Below are positions 28,957-37,974 of a DNA stretch of 38,508 bases, piece by piece; position 1 is the first letter of the stretch; the number at the start of each line of letters is the position of its first letter. The translations under genes and the position numbers were made by a program. The stretch is taken from positions 1-38,508 of the IMG/VR virus record IMGVR_UViG_3300027852_000098. The stretch is one strand, 5' to 3'. A model generated the notes under the pieces. It had not been told where the DNA came from and did not search any database. It saw only the letters and a program-made list of their open reading frames with translations. The stretch is from a virus.

Positions 28957-30879
28957 TTATCCAATACGTGCCGCAGATATTCTGCCGCCAAGCTGGCAAG
29001 GGGCGAGCCTCCCATTGAGTTGCGCATCTGATAGCACGCCGGGCATAAACGCCTTTGATATGTATGTGTTGTTGCCGATTGACACCACGTTAGAGTGTTG
29101 CGTTTGCAGGCTTTCATTTGCCGCCAACTGATGGTGCTGGGTTAGCGGCACCTGGTCACTGGCCTGCGCCTGCAAGCTATCAATTATCGATAATACGTTG
29201 TGCTGGTTTAGCGCAGCGGTATCACTGGCTTGCGACTGAGCGCTATCAAGCGCAGTAATTGAAGTTGCGCCAGCAATCTCGGTAACGGTGGCGGTATCGC
29301 TGGTTTGTGCTTGAGCGCTGTCATTCGCTGCTAGAACATTATGCCCTGTGAGTGCAGCGGTATCGCTGATTTGCTCTTGAGCGCTGTCGTTGGCCGCGAG
29401 CACGTTGTGCTCTGCGAGCGCAGCCGTATCGCTCGTTTGCGACTGCGCACTATCAAGCGCCGTAATCGAAGCCGCGCCAGCGATCTCTGTAACTGTGGCT
29501 GTGTCGCTAGCCTGCGTTTGAGCGCTGTCATTGGCTGCCAGCACGTTATGTTCTGTGAGCGCAGCGGTACCGCTGGTTTGCACTTGAGCACTATCATTGG
29601 CCGCGAGTACGCTGTGCTCTGTAACAGCAGCCGTATCGCTCGTTTGCGACTGAGCACTATCAAGCGCAGTAATCGAAGCCGCGCCAACGATCTCTGTAAC
29701 TGTGGCTGTGTCGCTCGCTTGCGTTTGAGCGCTGTCATTGGCTGCCAGCACGTTATGTTCTGTGAGCGCAGCGGTATCGCTGGTTTGCACTTGAGCGCTG
29801 TCATTAGCCGCGAGCACGTTGTGCTCTGTGAGCGCAGCCGTATCGCTGGATTGCCCTTGAGCGCTATCATTGCTCGCCAGAATATTGTGTTCAGTGAGCG
29901 CTGCCGTGTCACTGCTTTGCGCTTGCGATGAATCCTGACCAACGAGATTGGCTTTTTCGGTAACGGTGGCGCTGTCACTGGCTTGCGCTTGAGCGCTGTC
30001 ATTCGACGCCAGGACGTTGTGCTCTGTGAGTGCTGCTGTATCGCTGGCTTGCGCTTGGGTGCTGTCACTCACCGAGAGCACGTTGTGCTCTGTTAGCTCT
30101 GTGGTATCGCTGGCTTGCGTCTGCGCGCTGTCGCTAACCGCGAGCACATTGTGTTGGATTAAGGCGGCAACATCGCTCGCTTGCGACTGACCCGAATCAA
30201 GCGCCGTAATGTTGGTTTTTTCGGTAACGGTAGCCGTATCGCTGGCTTGCGCTTGCGCGCTGCCATTCGCTGCCAGAACGTTATGCTCTGTAAGCGCAGC
30301 GGTATCGCTGGTTTGCGTCTGCGCGCTGTCGCTAATCGCGAGTACATAGTGCTGAGTTAAGGCGGCAACATCGCTCGCTTGCGCCTGAGCGGAATCAATC
30401 GCCGTAATGCTGGTCGATCCCGCCGAGTACGTACCGGTGATCGCAACGTGGTCCACTTCAACATGGCAACCGTCACCACCTTTTGATTTTAAGTATGTTT
30501 GCTGTAGCTCGACCGACGCGCCGTCCCACGTGGATTTATTTGCCGTGGTATTTACATAGGTAAACGCTGTAACGGAGCTGGTCGTATCAGTCGTATTCGT
30601 GATATTTGACGCAACAGATTGAAACGCCCCGCCAGAGGAACCTGCGGCCAGAATGGTTCCGCCATTAACGATCCTGATGCCCAGATCAAGCGTGTCATCT
30701 GAACGACCTTGCTGGCGGTATTCCACTTGCCAGCTGGCGGCATCCATTGTGCTAAAGTCAACGGGGCTGTCATCCAAAGCCCGAGATAATGCTTGAGTGG
30801 TGTCGTTGGAAAACTGTAAGCGACTATTGTCGCTCGCATCTAACGGTGAGGCCGGGACAAGCGTGCCTAGATCAGCCAT
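28957..30879 (-). CDS. Long repeat protein, probable virion surface fibre
   Basis: A 640-residue protein. The first 150 residues are a beta-rich domain (Q-V-E-Y-R-Q-Q-G-R, G-G-T-I-L-A-A-G), then about 20 copies of a 22-residue repeat (core D-S-A-Q-x-Q-x-S-D-T-A-A-L-T-E-H-N-V-L), and a short C-terminal domain (F-M-P-G-V-L-S-D-A-Q-L-N-G-R-L). Similar Ser/Ala/Gln/His repeats occur in phage structural proteins. It lies among head completion genes, suggesting a head decoration fibre rather than a tail fibre, but this is inference. Confidence 0.7.
   Translation of the reverse strand: MADLGTLVPASPLDASDNSRLQFSNDTTQALSRALDDSPVDFSTMDAASWQVEYRQQGRSDDTLDLGIRIVNGGTILAAGSSGGAFQSVASNITNTTDTTSSVTAFTYVNTTANKSTWDGASVELQQTYLKSKGGDGCHVEVDHVAITGTYSAGSTSITAIDSAQAQASDVAALTQHYVLAISDSAQTQTSDTAALTEHNVLAANGSAQAQASDTATVTEKTNITALDSGQSQASDVAALIQHNVLAVSDSAQTQASDTTELTEHNVLSVSDSTQAQASDTAALTEHNVLASNDSAQAQASDSATVTEKANLVGQDSSQAQSSDTAALTEHNILASNDSAQGQSSDTAALTEHNVLAANDSAQVQTSDTAALTEHNVLAANDSAQTQASDTATVTEIVGAASITALDSAQSQTSDTAAVTEHSVLAANDSAQVQTSGTAALTEHNVLAANDSAQTQASDTATVTEIAGAASITALDSAQSQTSDTAALAEHNVLAANDSAQEQISDTAALTGHNVLAANDSAQAQTSDTATVTEIAGATSITALDSAQSQASDTAALNQHNVLSIIDSLQAQASDQVPLTQHHQLAANESLQTQHSNVVSIGNNTYISKAFMPGVLSDAQLNGRLAPCQLGGRISAARIG
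29095..30420 (-). repeat. 66-base tandem repeats in the long repeat protein
   Basis: About 20 copies of a 22-codon unit; some units have an inserted I-A-G-A-A-S-I-T giving 25 codons. Groups of several units recur together, evidence of block duplication. Confidence 0.9.
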
Positions 30880-31145
30880 TACTTATTCTCGCCACATTCA
30901 TTACACGACACACCTGGTGGGGGCCATTGACCGCAATCTATATCTGCGTAACCAATAGCCGACAACTGCGGCTTCACGTTCTCCTGGTATTCCGTGGATT
31001 TGTGGACGGCCTCCCACGAAGGCATGGCGGCGCGCAAAGAACAGCGCCAGTTAAAATCTTTTGCGGGTGACGGCTCCACATACGGGCACTCCCCTGAGCG
31101 ACCGAGCCAGCAACAATGATCGTCACCAGTGCCACATAAGCTCAC
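30879..31145 (-). CDS. Small cysteine-rich phage protein
   Basis: An 88-residue protein starting at GTG with eight or nine Cys (C-G-T-G-D-D-H-C-C-W, W-R-C-S-L, C-N-E-C-G). Cys-rich proteins of this kind are found between head genes in related phages. It may bind metal or be held by disulfides. One-base overlap with the repeat protein. Confidence 0.6.
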   Translation of the reverse strand: MSLCGTGDDHCCWLGRSGECPYVEPSPAKDFNWRCSLRAAMPSWEAVHKSTEYQENVKPQLSAIGYADIDCGQWPPPGVSCNECGENK

Positions 31146-31151
31146 TGGGTA

Positions 31152-31481
31152 TTACTGCCCCGCTAGCGGCTTTTCTGCCTGGGGTATATCTATCACTTTT
31201 TCTTGAGTACGGGCGCTGTGCGCCGGGTAGCCCGATGGCTTGTCTTTTGGCAAGGGCGGCTTGCGATACAGCGCGCTGGTATTTTCTGGCGTTAGCGCTT
31301 TTTGGCCAACGGCTCGCTCGGCGGTGTCATAGGCTGGGCTAGTGCCCCAACCGAGACTGCACATATCGGCCACCATCATATCTGGCAGGTCAACGGTGTC
31401 GCCAGTGATTAACTGGATAACATCGCCGGTATCGATGTGGGTGATTTTTAACGTTTCTTCTGTACAGGTAAATGCTTGCAT
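31152..31481 (-). CDS. Structural-region protein of unknown function
   Basis: A 109-residue protein: I-T-H-I-D-T-G-D-V-I-Q-L-I-T-G-D-T-V-D-L and a Pro/Lys-rich C-terminus. A beta-rich N-terminal half. No family recognised; it lies in the head gene cluster. Confidence 0.55.
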   Translation of the reverse strand: MQAFTCTEETLKITHIDTGDVIQLITGDTVDLPDMMVADMCSLGWGTSPAYDTAERAVGQKALTPENTSALYRKPPLPKDKPSGYPAHSARTQEKVIDIPQAEKPLAGQ

Positions 31482-31517
31482 GGTGCACTCCAGGTTAGCT
31501 CTGTCGGGGTTGCCCTA

Positions 31518-31892
31518 TCAGGTTGCGTCAGCTATTTCGTGATCGTGGGCGTTGGTGTCAACGGTGCCACCGGATGTCAGGCCCTGGGTAGGCGACACGT
31601 CAACCCGCCATTTAAGCAGCGTGGCGGTGCTGTAGCAGATAGAGGCTGCGGTGCCGCTGGCGTCTATGCCGTCGCCGGTCTCCGAATTTTTGGTGAGCTT
31701 TCGCCCGTTCGTGTCACCGGCAGCGGGACCGGTAAAGTTGCCCGAGGTAAGACCCGTCATGGTCGCGAGCGCTGCGGTGATGGCCGCCGCTCGCGTTGCC
31801 GGGGTACCGGTGCAAATATAGCGCTCGGTGATGTTGTTTTTTAAATCATTAAGCGCGGCGTCCATTACTGTGTCGTCAACTAAGCCAGCCAT
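31518..31892 (-). CDS. Structural-region protein of unknown function
   Basis: A 124-residue Ala/Thr/Gly-rich protein (T-R-A-A-A-I-T-A-A-L-A-T-M-T-G-L) with a helical start. It may be a capsid decoration or minor head protein by position. Starts 15 bases after the connector gene. Confidence 0.55.
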   Translation of the reverse strand: MAGLVDDTVMDAALNDLKNNITERYICTGTPATRAAAITAALATMTGLTSGNFTGPAAGDTNGRKLTKNSETGDGIDASGTAASICYSTATLLKWRVDVSPTQGLTSGGTVDTNAHDHEIADAT

Positions 31893-31907
31893 TTTTAGCT
31901 CCCGGTT

Positions 31908-32501
31908 TTAAAGTGAGATAATTTCCAACCCAGAGATCATGCTTCGGTAAGAAGGCAGCTCTGAGCTATTAACACCGATAAGCATGTGCTCTCGGTTTTC
32001 GTACAAGTGTGCGGCCCATATAAGCATCGCGCTACGCGCCCGGTGCGGCAGATAGCCTGCGAAGCCGCCAGACTGGTCGTCAGTGAGATAACCGCAAACA
32101 AATTCAAGCTCTACGGCGTTGTAGTCGTTGGCCTGCACTGATGGCCAGGACGTGCCGGGCATCGGTTTTATGCGGGCGTTGTAGTTGGTGGTAATGACTT
32201 GAAAATCGGTGTTTTCGACCAGCGTTTGCGGCGCGCCGTCGGTATCGAAATACTTTATATGGGTAACGGATACCAGCGGTGGTTTAGGTACGATAATCTC
32301 GTCAGGGAAGCAGTCACCCTGCAATACCCAGGTTTGCTCGACCAGCGCCCGGCCGGTGTCGGTCTCTACCTGCTCTCGCGCGGATTCGATGAGGCTAAAT
32401 AGATAGTCGTCATCTTCGTCGTGAGAAACAATGGTGTGCGCCTTTAAATCAAGGAGCGTGATCGGCTCAAAGACGGGCGGGGTTTTTAGGGTTAGGTGCA
32501 T
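31908..32501 (-). CDS. Head-tail connector, gp6 type
   Basis: A 197-residue protein: P-I-T-L-L-D-L-K-A-H, L-F-S-L-I-E-S-A-R-E-Q-V-E, T-G-R-A-L-V-E-Q-T-W, then Y-L-P-H-R-A-R-S-A-M-L-I-W-A-A-H-L-Y. Matches the phage_connect/TIGR02215 connector that binds below the portal. Confidence 0.88.
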   Translation of the reverse strand: MHLTLKTPPVFEPITLLDLKAHTIVSHDEDDDYLFSLIESAREQVETDTGRALVEQTWVLQGDCFPDEIIVPKPPLVSVTHIKYFDTDGAPQTLVENTDFQVITTNYNARIKPMPGTSWPSVQANDYNAVELEFVCGYLTDDQSGGFAGYLPHRARSAMLIWAAHLYENREHMLIGVNSSELPSYRSMISGLEIISL

Positions 32502-32516
32502 GGGTTGCTGTACCGC

Positions 32517-32783
32517 TTAGTCTGAGATTTCGCCTTCGCCGTCGTTACCGCCTTCTACGTCTGCGGCTGGGGCTTTTGCTACTTTGGCGCGAGGGTCTTT
32601 GCCCAATCTAACCGGCTTTGCCCCTTCGCCTTTGCAGTAATCGACCGCTTCTTTTCCGGCGTCATAAGCGGTTTGGTCAATCCTTTCGAGTTCTTTCTCG
32701 GTAAACGTGACCAGGTCATTAGCCCGATAAATAACACCTTCTAGCGGAAGGTTACGCAGGATTCGTACCGTTTTATTCGCCAT
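32517..32783 (-). CDS. Small protein after the capsid gene
   Basis: An 88-residue protein: V-R-I-L-R-N-L-P-L-E-G-V-I-Y-R-A-N-D-L-V, then an acidic, Ala/Gly-rich tail. Such small proteins are common between capsid and connector genes. Function unknown; possibly a minor head protein. Confidence 0.6.
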   Translation of the reverse strand: MANKTVRILRNLPLEGVIYRANDLVTFTEKELERIDQTAYDAGKEAVDYCKGEGAKPVRLGKDPRAKVAKAPAADVEGGNDGEGEISD

Positions 32784-32821
32784 GCTGTATCTCCAAATTT
32801 GCTATCAAAATGCGACAAATA

Positions 32822-32852
32822 AAATACGGGGCAGCAGCGCCACCCCGTATTA
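32822..32852 (-). terminator. Terminator after the major capsid gene
   Basis: AATACGGGG and CCCCGTATT form a perfect nine-pair stem around an 11-base loop, then TTTTATTT on the minus strand. Ends or limits the capsid transcript. Confidence 0.7.
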
Positions 32853-32889
32853 ACAAAATCCCTGCCGCTATTGCTGTGTCGTTAAACGT

Positions 32890-34152
32890 TTACGCCGCTG
32901 CGTTTTGGTAGACCTTCACTGCACCACCAACATCGATCAAACGACCACCTGAGCGCATAAAAGCAACAAAACCCACCTGCCCCTTCTCGGTGTATTTGCT
33001 GTCGGTCATACGGAATAACTGCACAGCCATGACATCGCGGATCACGTATTTGGAGAAGTCACCAAAGGCGATGGATTTAGCGCTAACTCCCATCACAGCC
33101 ATATCCTGATTAATCACGTAAGGGCGGTTGAGGATGGTGTCTGGCTCACCAGAGACAATACCCGGCAACCAAAGCGGACGGCTCTGGCCATCTTTGAGTT
33201 TTTTGAGTTCCGCAAGGGTCAGGTCGTTAAACATGAAACCAGCGCCCATGGCGCGATAAGCGGGGTCAACACTGTGCTCAAGATCCACCAGGTCGTCAAA
33301 AATAACGTTGGTTGTCTGGCCGCCCGCGCCGACTTTTCCGGTGGCCGCCTCAGGGATAATCCCAAAGGGCTGGCCAGTACCTGTGCCGACGGTGAAATGT
33401 TTGTTGGTGATACGCCCTAAGCGGGCTTGGAGCAAGCCCGTCATGTGGCTTTCGATGTCGATTTCGCTGTCCTGCAATAACTCGAAAGGCAGCGCAATAG
33501 ATTTTGAGCTGTATTTAAAAACAGTGTGCGCCAACGTCCCAAAGGTGGTCTCGCCAACACTGACCGCAGCGTTCTCGCCGACGATTTCACCTTCCTCTGC
33601 CGTGGCATCGGTTGTTGGCCAGTCCATTTGAGAACCGGTCGCTGTGCGAATCACGTTACTGACCTGACGCATACCACCAAAGGTTTTTAAGGCTTCGACC
33701 AACTGGGAAGCGAATTCGTTCTGGGTGGTGTAACCCCCTTCTGAACCCGTGCCGGTGCTCATGGCGTTATGAATGCCACCGTTAAAAATAGAGCCCGCTT
33801 GCGCGGCTATCTGCCGTTGCTCGTCGTTCAGCGCCGACATACCACCGAGCAGGAACAATTTAACAGCGGAGTTGCGCTGGCCACGATTGTGATTAGCTTC
33901 GTCGACGGAAATACCTTTCTTTTTGGCCTCCGCATGTACGGCGGCAATTTGGGAGGCTTCAATATCAAGCACGTCTTGTGCGCGGGTGATTTGCTCATCG
34001 AGTTTTTCAATGGCATTTTTTAATCCGTCGTATTTCTCCTGGGCGTCGTTATCCCAGGTTTTGTCTTCTGCGTCATACGCGTCGTAGTGCTGTCTGAGGT
34101 TTTTTGCGAGATCAATACGTTCTTCCCGCAGCGCTTGAATGGACTTTGCCAT
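32890..34152 (-). CDS. Major capsid protein, HK97 type
   Basis: A 420-residue protein. The first about 105 residues are a charged coiled coil (L-R-E-E-R-I-D-L-A-K-N, L-D-E-Q-I-T-R-A-Q-D-V-L) like the HK97 delta/scaffolding region. The mature part contains S-Q-M-D-W-P-T-T-D, A-L-P-F-E-L-L-Q-D-S, F-T-V-G-T-G-T-G-Q-P-F-G and F-G-D-F-S-K-Y-V-I-R-D. It should be cut by the neighbouring ClpP-like protease. Confidence 0.94.
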   Translation of the reverse strand: MAKSIQALREERIDLAKNLRQHYDAYDAEDKTWDNDAQEKYDGLKNAIEKLDEQITRAQDVLDIEASQIAAVHAEAKKKGISVDEANHNRGQRNSAVKLFLLGGMSALNDEQRQIAAQAGSIFNGGIHNAMSTGTGSEGGYTTQNEFASQLVEALKTFGGMRQVSNVIRTATGSQMDWPTTDATAEEGEIVGENAAVSVGETTFGTLAHTVFKYSSKSIALPFELLQDSEIDIESHMTGLLQARLGRITNKHFTVGTGTGQPFGIIPEAATGKVGAGGQTTNVIFDDLVDLEHSVDPAYRAMGAGFMFNDLTLAELKKLKDGQSRPLWLPGIVSGEPDTILNRPYVINQDMAVMGVSAKSIAFGDFSKYVIRDVMAVQLFRMTDSKYTEKGQVGFVAFMRSGGRLIDVGGAVKVYQNAAA

Positions 34153-34176
34153 GGTGGTTCTCCTGATTTTAGGTAT

Positions 34177-34201
34177 AAAAAAACCCGGCGAATACCGGGT
34201 T
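34177..34201 (-). terminator. Terminator before the major capsid gene
   Basis: Minus strand: AACCCGG, loop TATTCG, CCGGGTT, then a run of T. It lies between the protease and the capsid gene and could reduce readthrough or protect the capsid message end. Confidence 0.75.
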
Positions 34202-34217
34202 ATTGGCGCGCGGGGCG

Positions 34218-34940
34218 CTATCCAATTCTTTCGATCATATCGACGTAACGACCAAGCTTTTCGCGGCTTGAAAACTGCGGCTCGGGCGGCGCGGCTATGT
34301 CTTTGGGTACGTTGTGGTAGGCGCTCAAATTCCAGGCGGCGCGGTTTTGCGCTGCCTTACTGTCGTCGCCACTGAATATTTCATCAGCAAAACCCAGCTC
34401 TACTGAGCGCGCAGCGTTAAACCAACTTTCGTCATCCATCCACTGGGTAATCACGCTGCGTTCTTCACCGGTGGCTGCAGCGTAGTCTGAGCCAATGGCA
34501 TCGTCTGCTTGTTCTAACAGGTCGGCGGTTTTGCGCAGGTCATTACGATCACCCAATCCCAGCGTCCAGCTGTTGTGGACCATGAAAAATGCGCCATCTG
34601 CGATAATTCGTTTGTTCCCTCCCAGGGCTACGGTGGTGGCAGCGCTGGCGGCCAGACCGTCAATATGTACGGTGACATTGCCGGGGTGCCTGCGCAGCAA
34701 GGTTTGAATAGCTCGGCCTTCGAACACGTCACCGCCTGGGCTGTTGAGGTAAAGATCAAAATCAGCACCGCCAAAGTTCTCGATAGCTTTGCCGACATCC
34801 AGCGCAGATACGCCAAACCATGAATCGATAATGTCATACAACCAAACAACATTACCGGTGGCTGTCTGTTCTGCGCGGAGTTGTTTTTCACGGTCGCGGT
34901 TTTCTACGATGAGTTGCAACAGTTTCTGAATGTTTTTCAT
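34218..34940 (-). CDS. ClpP-like prohead protease
   Basis: A 240-residue S14-type serine protease: L-N-S-P-G-G-D-V-F-E-G (residues 65-75), Ser99 in G-L-A-A-S-A-A-T, His122 in M-V-H-N-S and an acidic residue near 144-146. It matures the prohead by cutting the capsid scaffolding region. ATGA overlap with the portal. Confidence 0.93.
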   Translation of the reverse strand: MKNIQKLLQLIVENRDREKQLRAEQTATGNVVWLYDIIDSWFGVSALDVGKAIENFGGADFDLYLNSPGGDVFEGRAIQTLLRRHPGNVTVHIDGLAASAATTVALGGNKRIIADGAFFMVHNSWTLGLGDRNDLRKTADLLEQADDAIGSDYAAATGEERSVITQWMDDESWFNAARSVELGFADEIFSGDDSKAAQNRAAWNLSAYHNVPKDIAAPPEPQFSSREKLGRYVDMIERIG

Positions 34941-36238
34941 GCTTCGGTGGCCTCTTTTTGAGGTGTTTTGGGTACGAGCCGGGGGTCGTATGGCTCGTTG
35001 TAGATGGTGTTATCCATTGGGGGCAGGTTCTCTAAGCGTCTGACTTCATTAATCGCCATATAGCCCGGCACGTTTGAGCCGCCGAGTGCTGACTTATAGG
35101 CTTCGTTACGCTCTTTGAGCGTGCCCCGCATAAGGCCTGCGGTGTTAAATTCAACAAAGTGCTTGGTGCGAATAAATAATTTACGATTTAACTCTTGCTC
35201 GAAACGCACCAGGTGCGGCTGTAGTGTGTAGCGGATGAACGCGAGGCCGATCTCGGCGATACCGCTGCCCCAACTGGTGGATTTTTCGGTCTCATTAACC
35301 ATAAAAGATGGCAGGCCAAAGGCGCGGGCGATGTCGACAATCTGAAATTTACGGCTTTCTAATAATTGGCTGTCTTCTGCATTCACTGACAGCTGTTTGA
35401 TGTCTAAGCCTTTGCCGATAGTCAGGGGTTTGCGTTTGTTATTGATGCCGCCATAGGTGCGCGCCCATGCTTCGCGGAATGCTTCCTGGTCGCCGGAGTC
35501 CCAGCGGCCTTCTTTGATCACTGCGACATCTTGATGGGCACCGTTTTTGAAAAAGTCGGCGCTGAATTGCTCCATCGCCATGGCGAGGCCAACGGAATTC
35601 ACCGCTGCGACTTTAACTACAGAAAGGCTGCGGGTACCGTTAAAACCAAAGCCAGCGAAGTGGAGAATGTCGTCCTGGTCAAAACCACGCCAGCCATCAT
35701 CCATCTGAATAAAATAAACAAGCCTACCGCTGCGTTTTTCTACCTGAACGGCTGTGGGCGACACAGGCAAAAACTCGATGGGCTGGCCAAAGCCGTCCCG
35801 CACGATGACGGCAAAGCCGTCGCCCTCCAACAGCATCGCGGCGGTGGTGGTCTCCCAGAACATCGCGGCGCTCATTAAGGGCGTCGGCTGCATGTTTAAC
35901 AGGGCCGATGTTGGATGGATTGTGTTTTTCTCGCGACCCTGGGCGGTATTGGTATAAACGGGCAGCGGCATGCTCGCGATCGCGCCGGATATTAGGCGCG
36001 TGCAGGCGTAGACAATTGCCAGGCGCATGGCTGTGCGGCTGTTGACCACTGGGCCAGCCATTGAGTTAACGACACCTAGCGCTGCGCTTAATTCGTCTAT
36101 ATCGGACAGTTGAATATCTGTGGCGTCATTGCGCACTGCGGGGGTTTCCGCTGCTATAGCAGGCGCTGGCGGCGGCAATGGCTCGTCACGATCTGCCAGC
36201 GGTGCCCAGTCACTGTCGAGATGGTGTTTTTTTGCCAT
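34937..36238 (-). CDS. Portal protein, HK97 type
   Basis: A 433-residue protein: T-R-L-I-S-G-A-I-A-S-M-P-L, P-L-M-S-A-A-M-F-W-E, D-D-I-L-H-F-A-G-F, and P-G-Y-M-A-I-N-E-V-R-R-L-E-N-L-P-P at the end. It forms the ring through which DNA enters. Starts one base into the terminase stop. Confidence 0.94.
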   Translation of the reverse strand: MAKKHHLDSDWAPLADRDEPLPPPAPAIAAETPAVRNDATDIQLSDIDELSAALGVVNSMAGPVVNSRTAMRLAIVYACTRLISGAIASMPLPVYTNTAQGREKNTIHPTSALLNMQPTPLMSAAMFWETTTAAMLLEGDGFAVIVRDGFGQPIEFLPVSPTAVQVEKRSGRLVYFIQMDDGWRGFDQDDILHFAGFGFNGTRSLSVVKVAAVNSVGLAMAMEQFSADFFKNGAHQDVAVIKEGRWDSGDQEAFREAWARTYGGINNKRKPLTIGKGLDIKQLSVNAEDSQLLESRKFQIVDIARAFGLPSFMVNETEKSTSWGSGIAEIGLAFIRYTLQPHLVRFEQELNRKLFIRTKHFVEFNTAGLMRGTLKERNEAYKSALGGSNVPGYMAINEVRRLENLPPMDNTIYNEPYDPRLVPKTPQKEATEA

Positions 36239-37974
36239 TATATTTCCACAAATGTTTGGTCTGAGCCGTCATCTTCATCGATTGAATAAACCTTCAAAAA
36301 GGCCATTAAGGCTGCGACGGCACCATCGATTTTGTTGGCGCGGCTTTCTTTTACGGGTCGGGTCATCTTGCCGTCCTGAGTGGCTTTAGCCACTACGTTA
36401 CCCATCATCCAGGCGAGGCAAGGGTTGCCGTCATGGTGGACTCTGCCGTCTTGAAGTAAGCCTTCAAAATCACGCATCGGCGCACTGAAGTTGCTGTAGG
36501 TTTGGGCGACTTCTACTGCTTCAATCTCGTAATCGGCTTCTATATTTTGAGCAAGGTGCTCAGCGCCATGACGGTCGTAATAGCATTCGTTAATAACGAA
36601 CTGCGCGGCGTCTTGCTCGACGTGTTCTTCGATCTGGTTATAGTCAATACGCTCGCCATCACTCTGGGTTAGGTGGCCGTTGTAAACCCATTCTTGATAA
36701 TGTGGGTTTTCGTTAACTTTTTTCTCGGTGCAGTAGTAGCGCCCGAACAGGTAATAGTGGTCGTCGCCATTAACTTCGCGCCGGAAACATTTAACGGCTG
36801 CGGTAAGGTCGTCGGTGGTTGATAGGTCTAAGCCAAGCGTGGCGTTTTCGCCTTCAAAATCTTCCAGCACGAGGTTGGTGTCTGCCTGTTTGTTCCAGTC
36901 TTCCATGTTGAGCCAGGCTTCTTTGGCTGTTACCCAGATATCCAAATGCTTGGTTTTGATGATGTTCTGTTTTCGTGCGCTGTTCATTGCGTCGCGAATT
37001 CTAGCTTTTAAAAAATCGGGGCCAACCGATACGCCGTAATTTGGATTAGCTTTTATCAGTGATTGTTCTGTTCGCCAGTCGTCGTCTTTGTCTATGGTGT
37101 AGATAATGCCAAACAGTTCGTTATTTTCGCGCGTACCTTCAAGTACCGCTTCGAGATCTTGCTGCTGGGAGTAACACGGGCCTGCGGTGTTGGAACCTGC
37201 TGTGGTGATTAGCAGCATTAACGCCTGTAACCGCGCGCCCATACCTGTGAGCATGGTGTCGTAGAGGTCGTCGTCGTCGTGTTCGTGTACTTCGTCGAGG
37301 ATGGCGCAGCTGGGGCTGGCTCCGTCTCCAGGCTTGCCTATAACGGGTTCGAATCGACTGCCGTCAGCTTCTCGGTTGTGCGTATTTGTGTCGCATTCGA
37401 GCCGCTTCGCGTGAACGCTAACACCGAATCGTTTACCGATGCCTGGAGATTTGCGGACCATTTCTCGGGCGGGCCTGAATACTTCCCAGGCTTGCTTCTC
37501 TGTGGTGGCTCCACAATAAACCTCCGCCCCGTACTCACCATCGCACATGAGCATGTAGAGCCCTATGCCTGCGGCCAATATTGATTTGCCATTTTTGCGG
37601 GGTACGCAAATATAAGCGATGCGGTATTTTCGCAGCCGTGTATCTGGATGAATCCAGCCAAATAGATTGGCGATGATAAATTTTTGCCAGGGCTCAAGGT
37701 ATATGCGCCGGGCTAAGCCTTTGGCTGCAGCAAAGTGGCCTTTGGTATGAGGTAGCCGCTGAATAAATCGCACAGCTCGACAAGCTAGTTGCTCATCGAA
37801 TGTGTAGGGGTATACCTCTGTAGCCTGCCAGTCGAGATCATCGACATGACGCTGGACTGCAAGGCGCTCCCATTTGCAGGCAGGTTTTTCGCCCGATAGT
37901 ACGTCGTCGCAGTAGGATTTAATCTGCGCGAGGGTGTCTATGTCCTCCTGAGTTCTCCATTCGTCAGACTTCAT
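36238..37974 (-). CDS. terL: Terminase large subunit
   Basis: A 578-residue protein from the ATG at 37974, which overlaps the small subunit end by 11 bases; a start at 38052 lies inside that gene. Terminase_1 family: Walker A-like V-P-R-K-N-G-K-S (about 124-131), Walker B A-I-L-D-E-V-H-E-H, and nuclease acidic residues in L-G-L-D-L-S-T-T-D-D. Packages and cuts DNA. Confidence 0.95.
   Translation of the reverse strand: MKSDEWRTQEDIDTLAQIKSYCDDVLSGEKPACKWERLAVQRHVDDLDWQATEVYPYTFDEQLACRAVRFIQRLPHTKGHFAAAKGLARRIYLEPWQKFIIANLFGWIHPDTRLRKYRIAYICVPRKNGKSILAAGIGLYMLMCDGEYGAEVYCGATTEKQAWEVFRPAREMVRKSPGIGKRFGVSVHAKRLECDTNTHNREADGSRFEPVIGKPGDGASPSCAILDEVHEHDDDDLYDTMLTGMGARLQALMLLITTAGSNTAGPCYSQQQDLEAVLEGTRENNELFGIIYTIDKDDDWRTEQSLIKANPNYGVSVGPDFLKARIRDAMNSARKQNIIKTKHLDIWVTAKEAWLNMEDWNKQADTNLVLEDFEGENATLGLDLSTTDDLTAAVKCFRREVNGDDHYYLFGRYYCTEKKVNENPHYQEWVYNGHLTQSDGERIDYNQIEEHVEQDAAQFVINECYYDRHGAEHLAQNIEADYEIEAVEVAQTYSNFSAPMRDFEGLLQDGRVHHDGNPCLAWMMGNVVAKATQDGKMTRPVKESRANKIDGAVAALMAFLKVYSIDEDDGSDQTFVEI

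Noticed and set aside
29331-30068. Long Arg-rich frame inside the repeat protein gene
   Set aside because: It is a shadow created by the periodic sequence; composition is extreme and there is no start signal.
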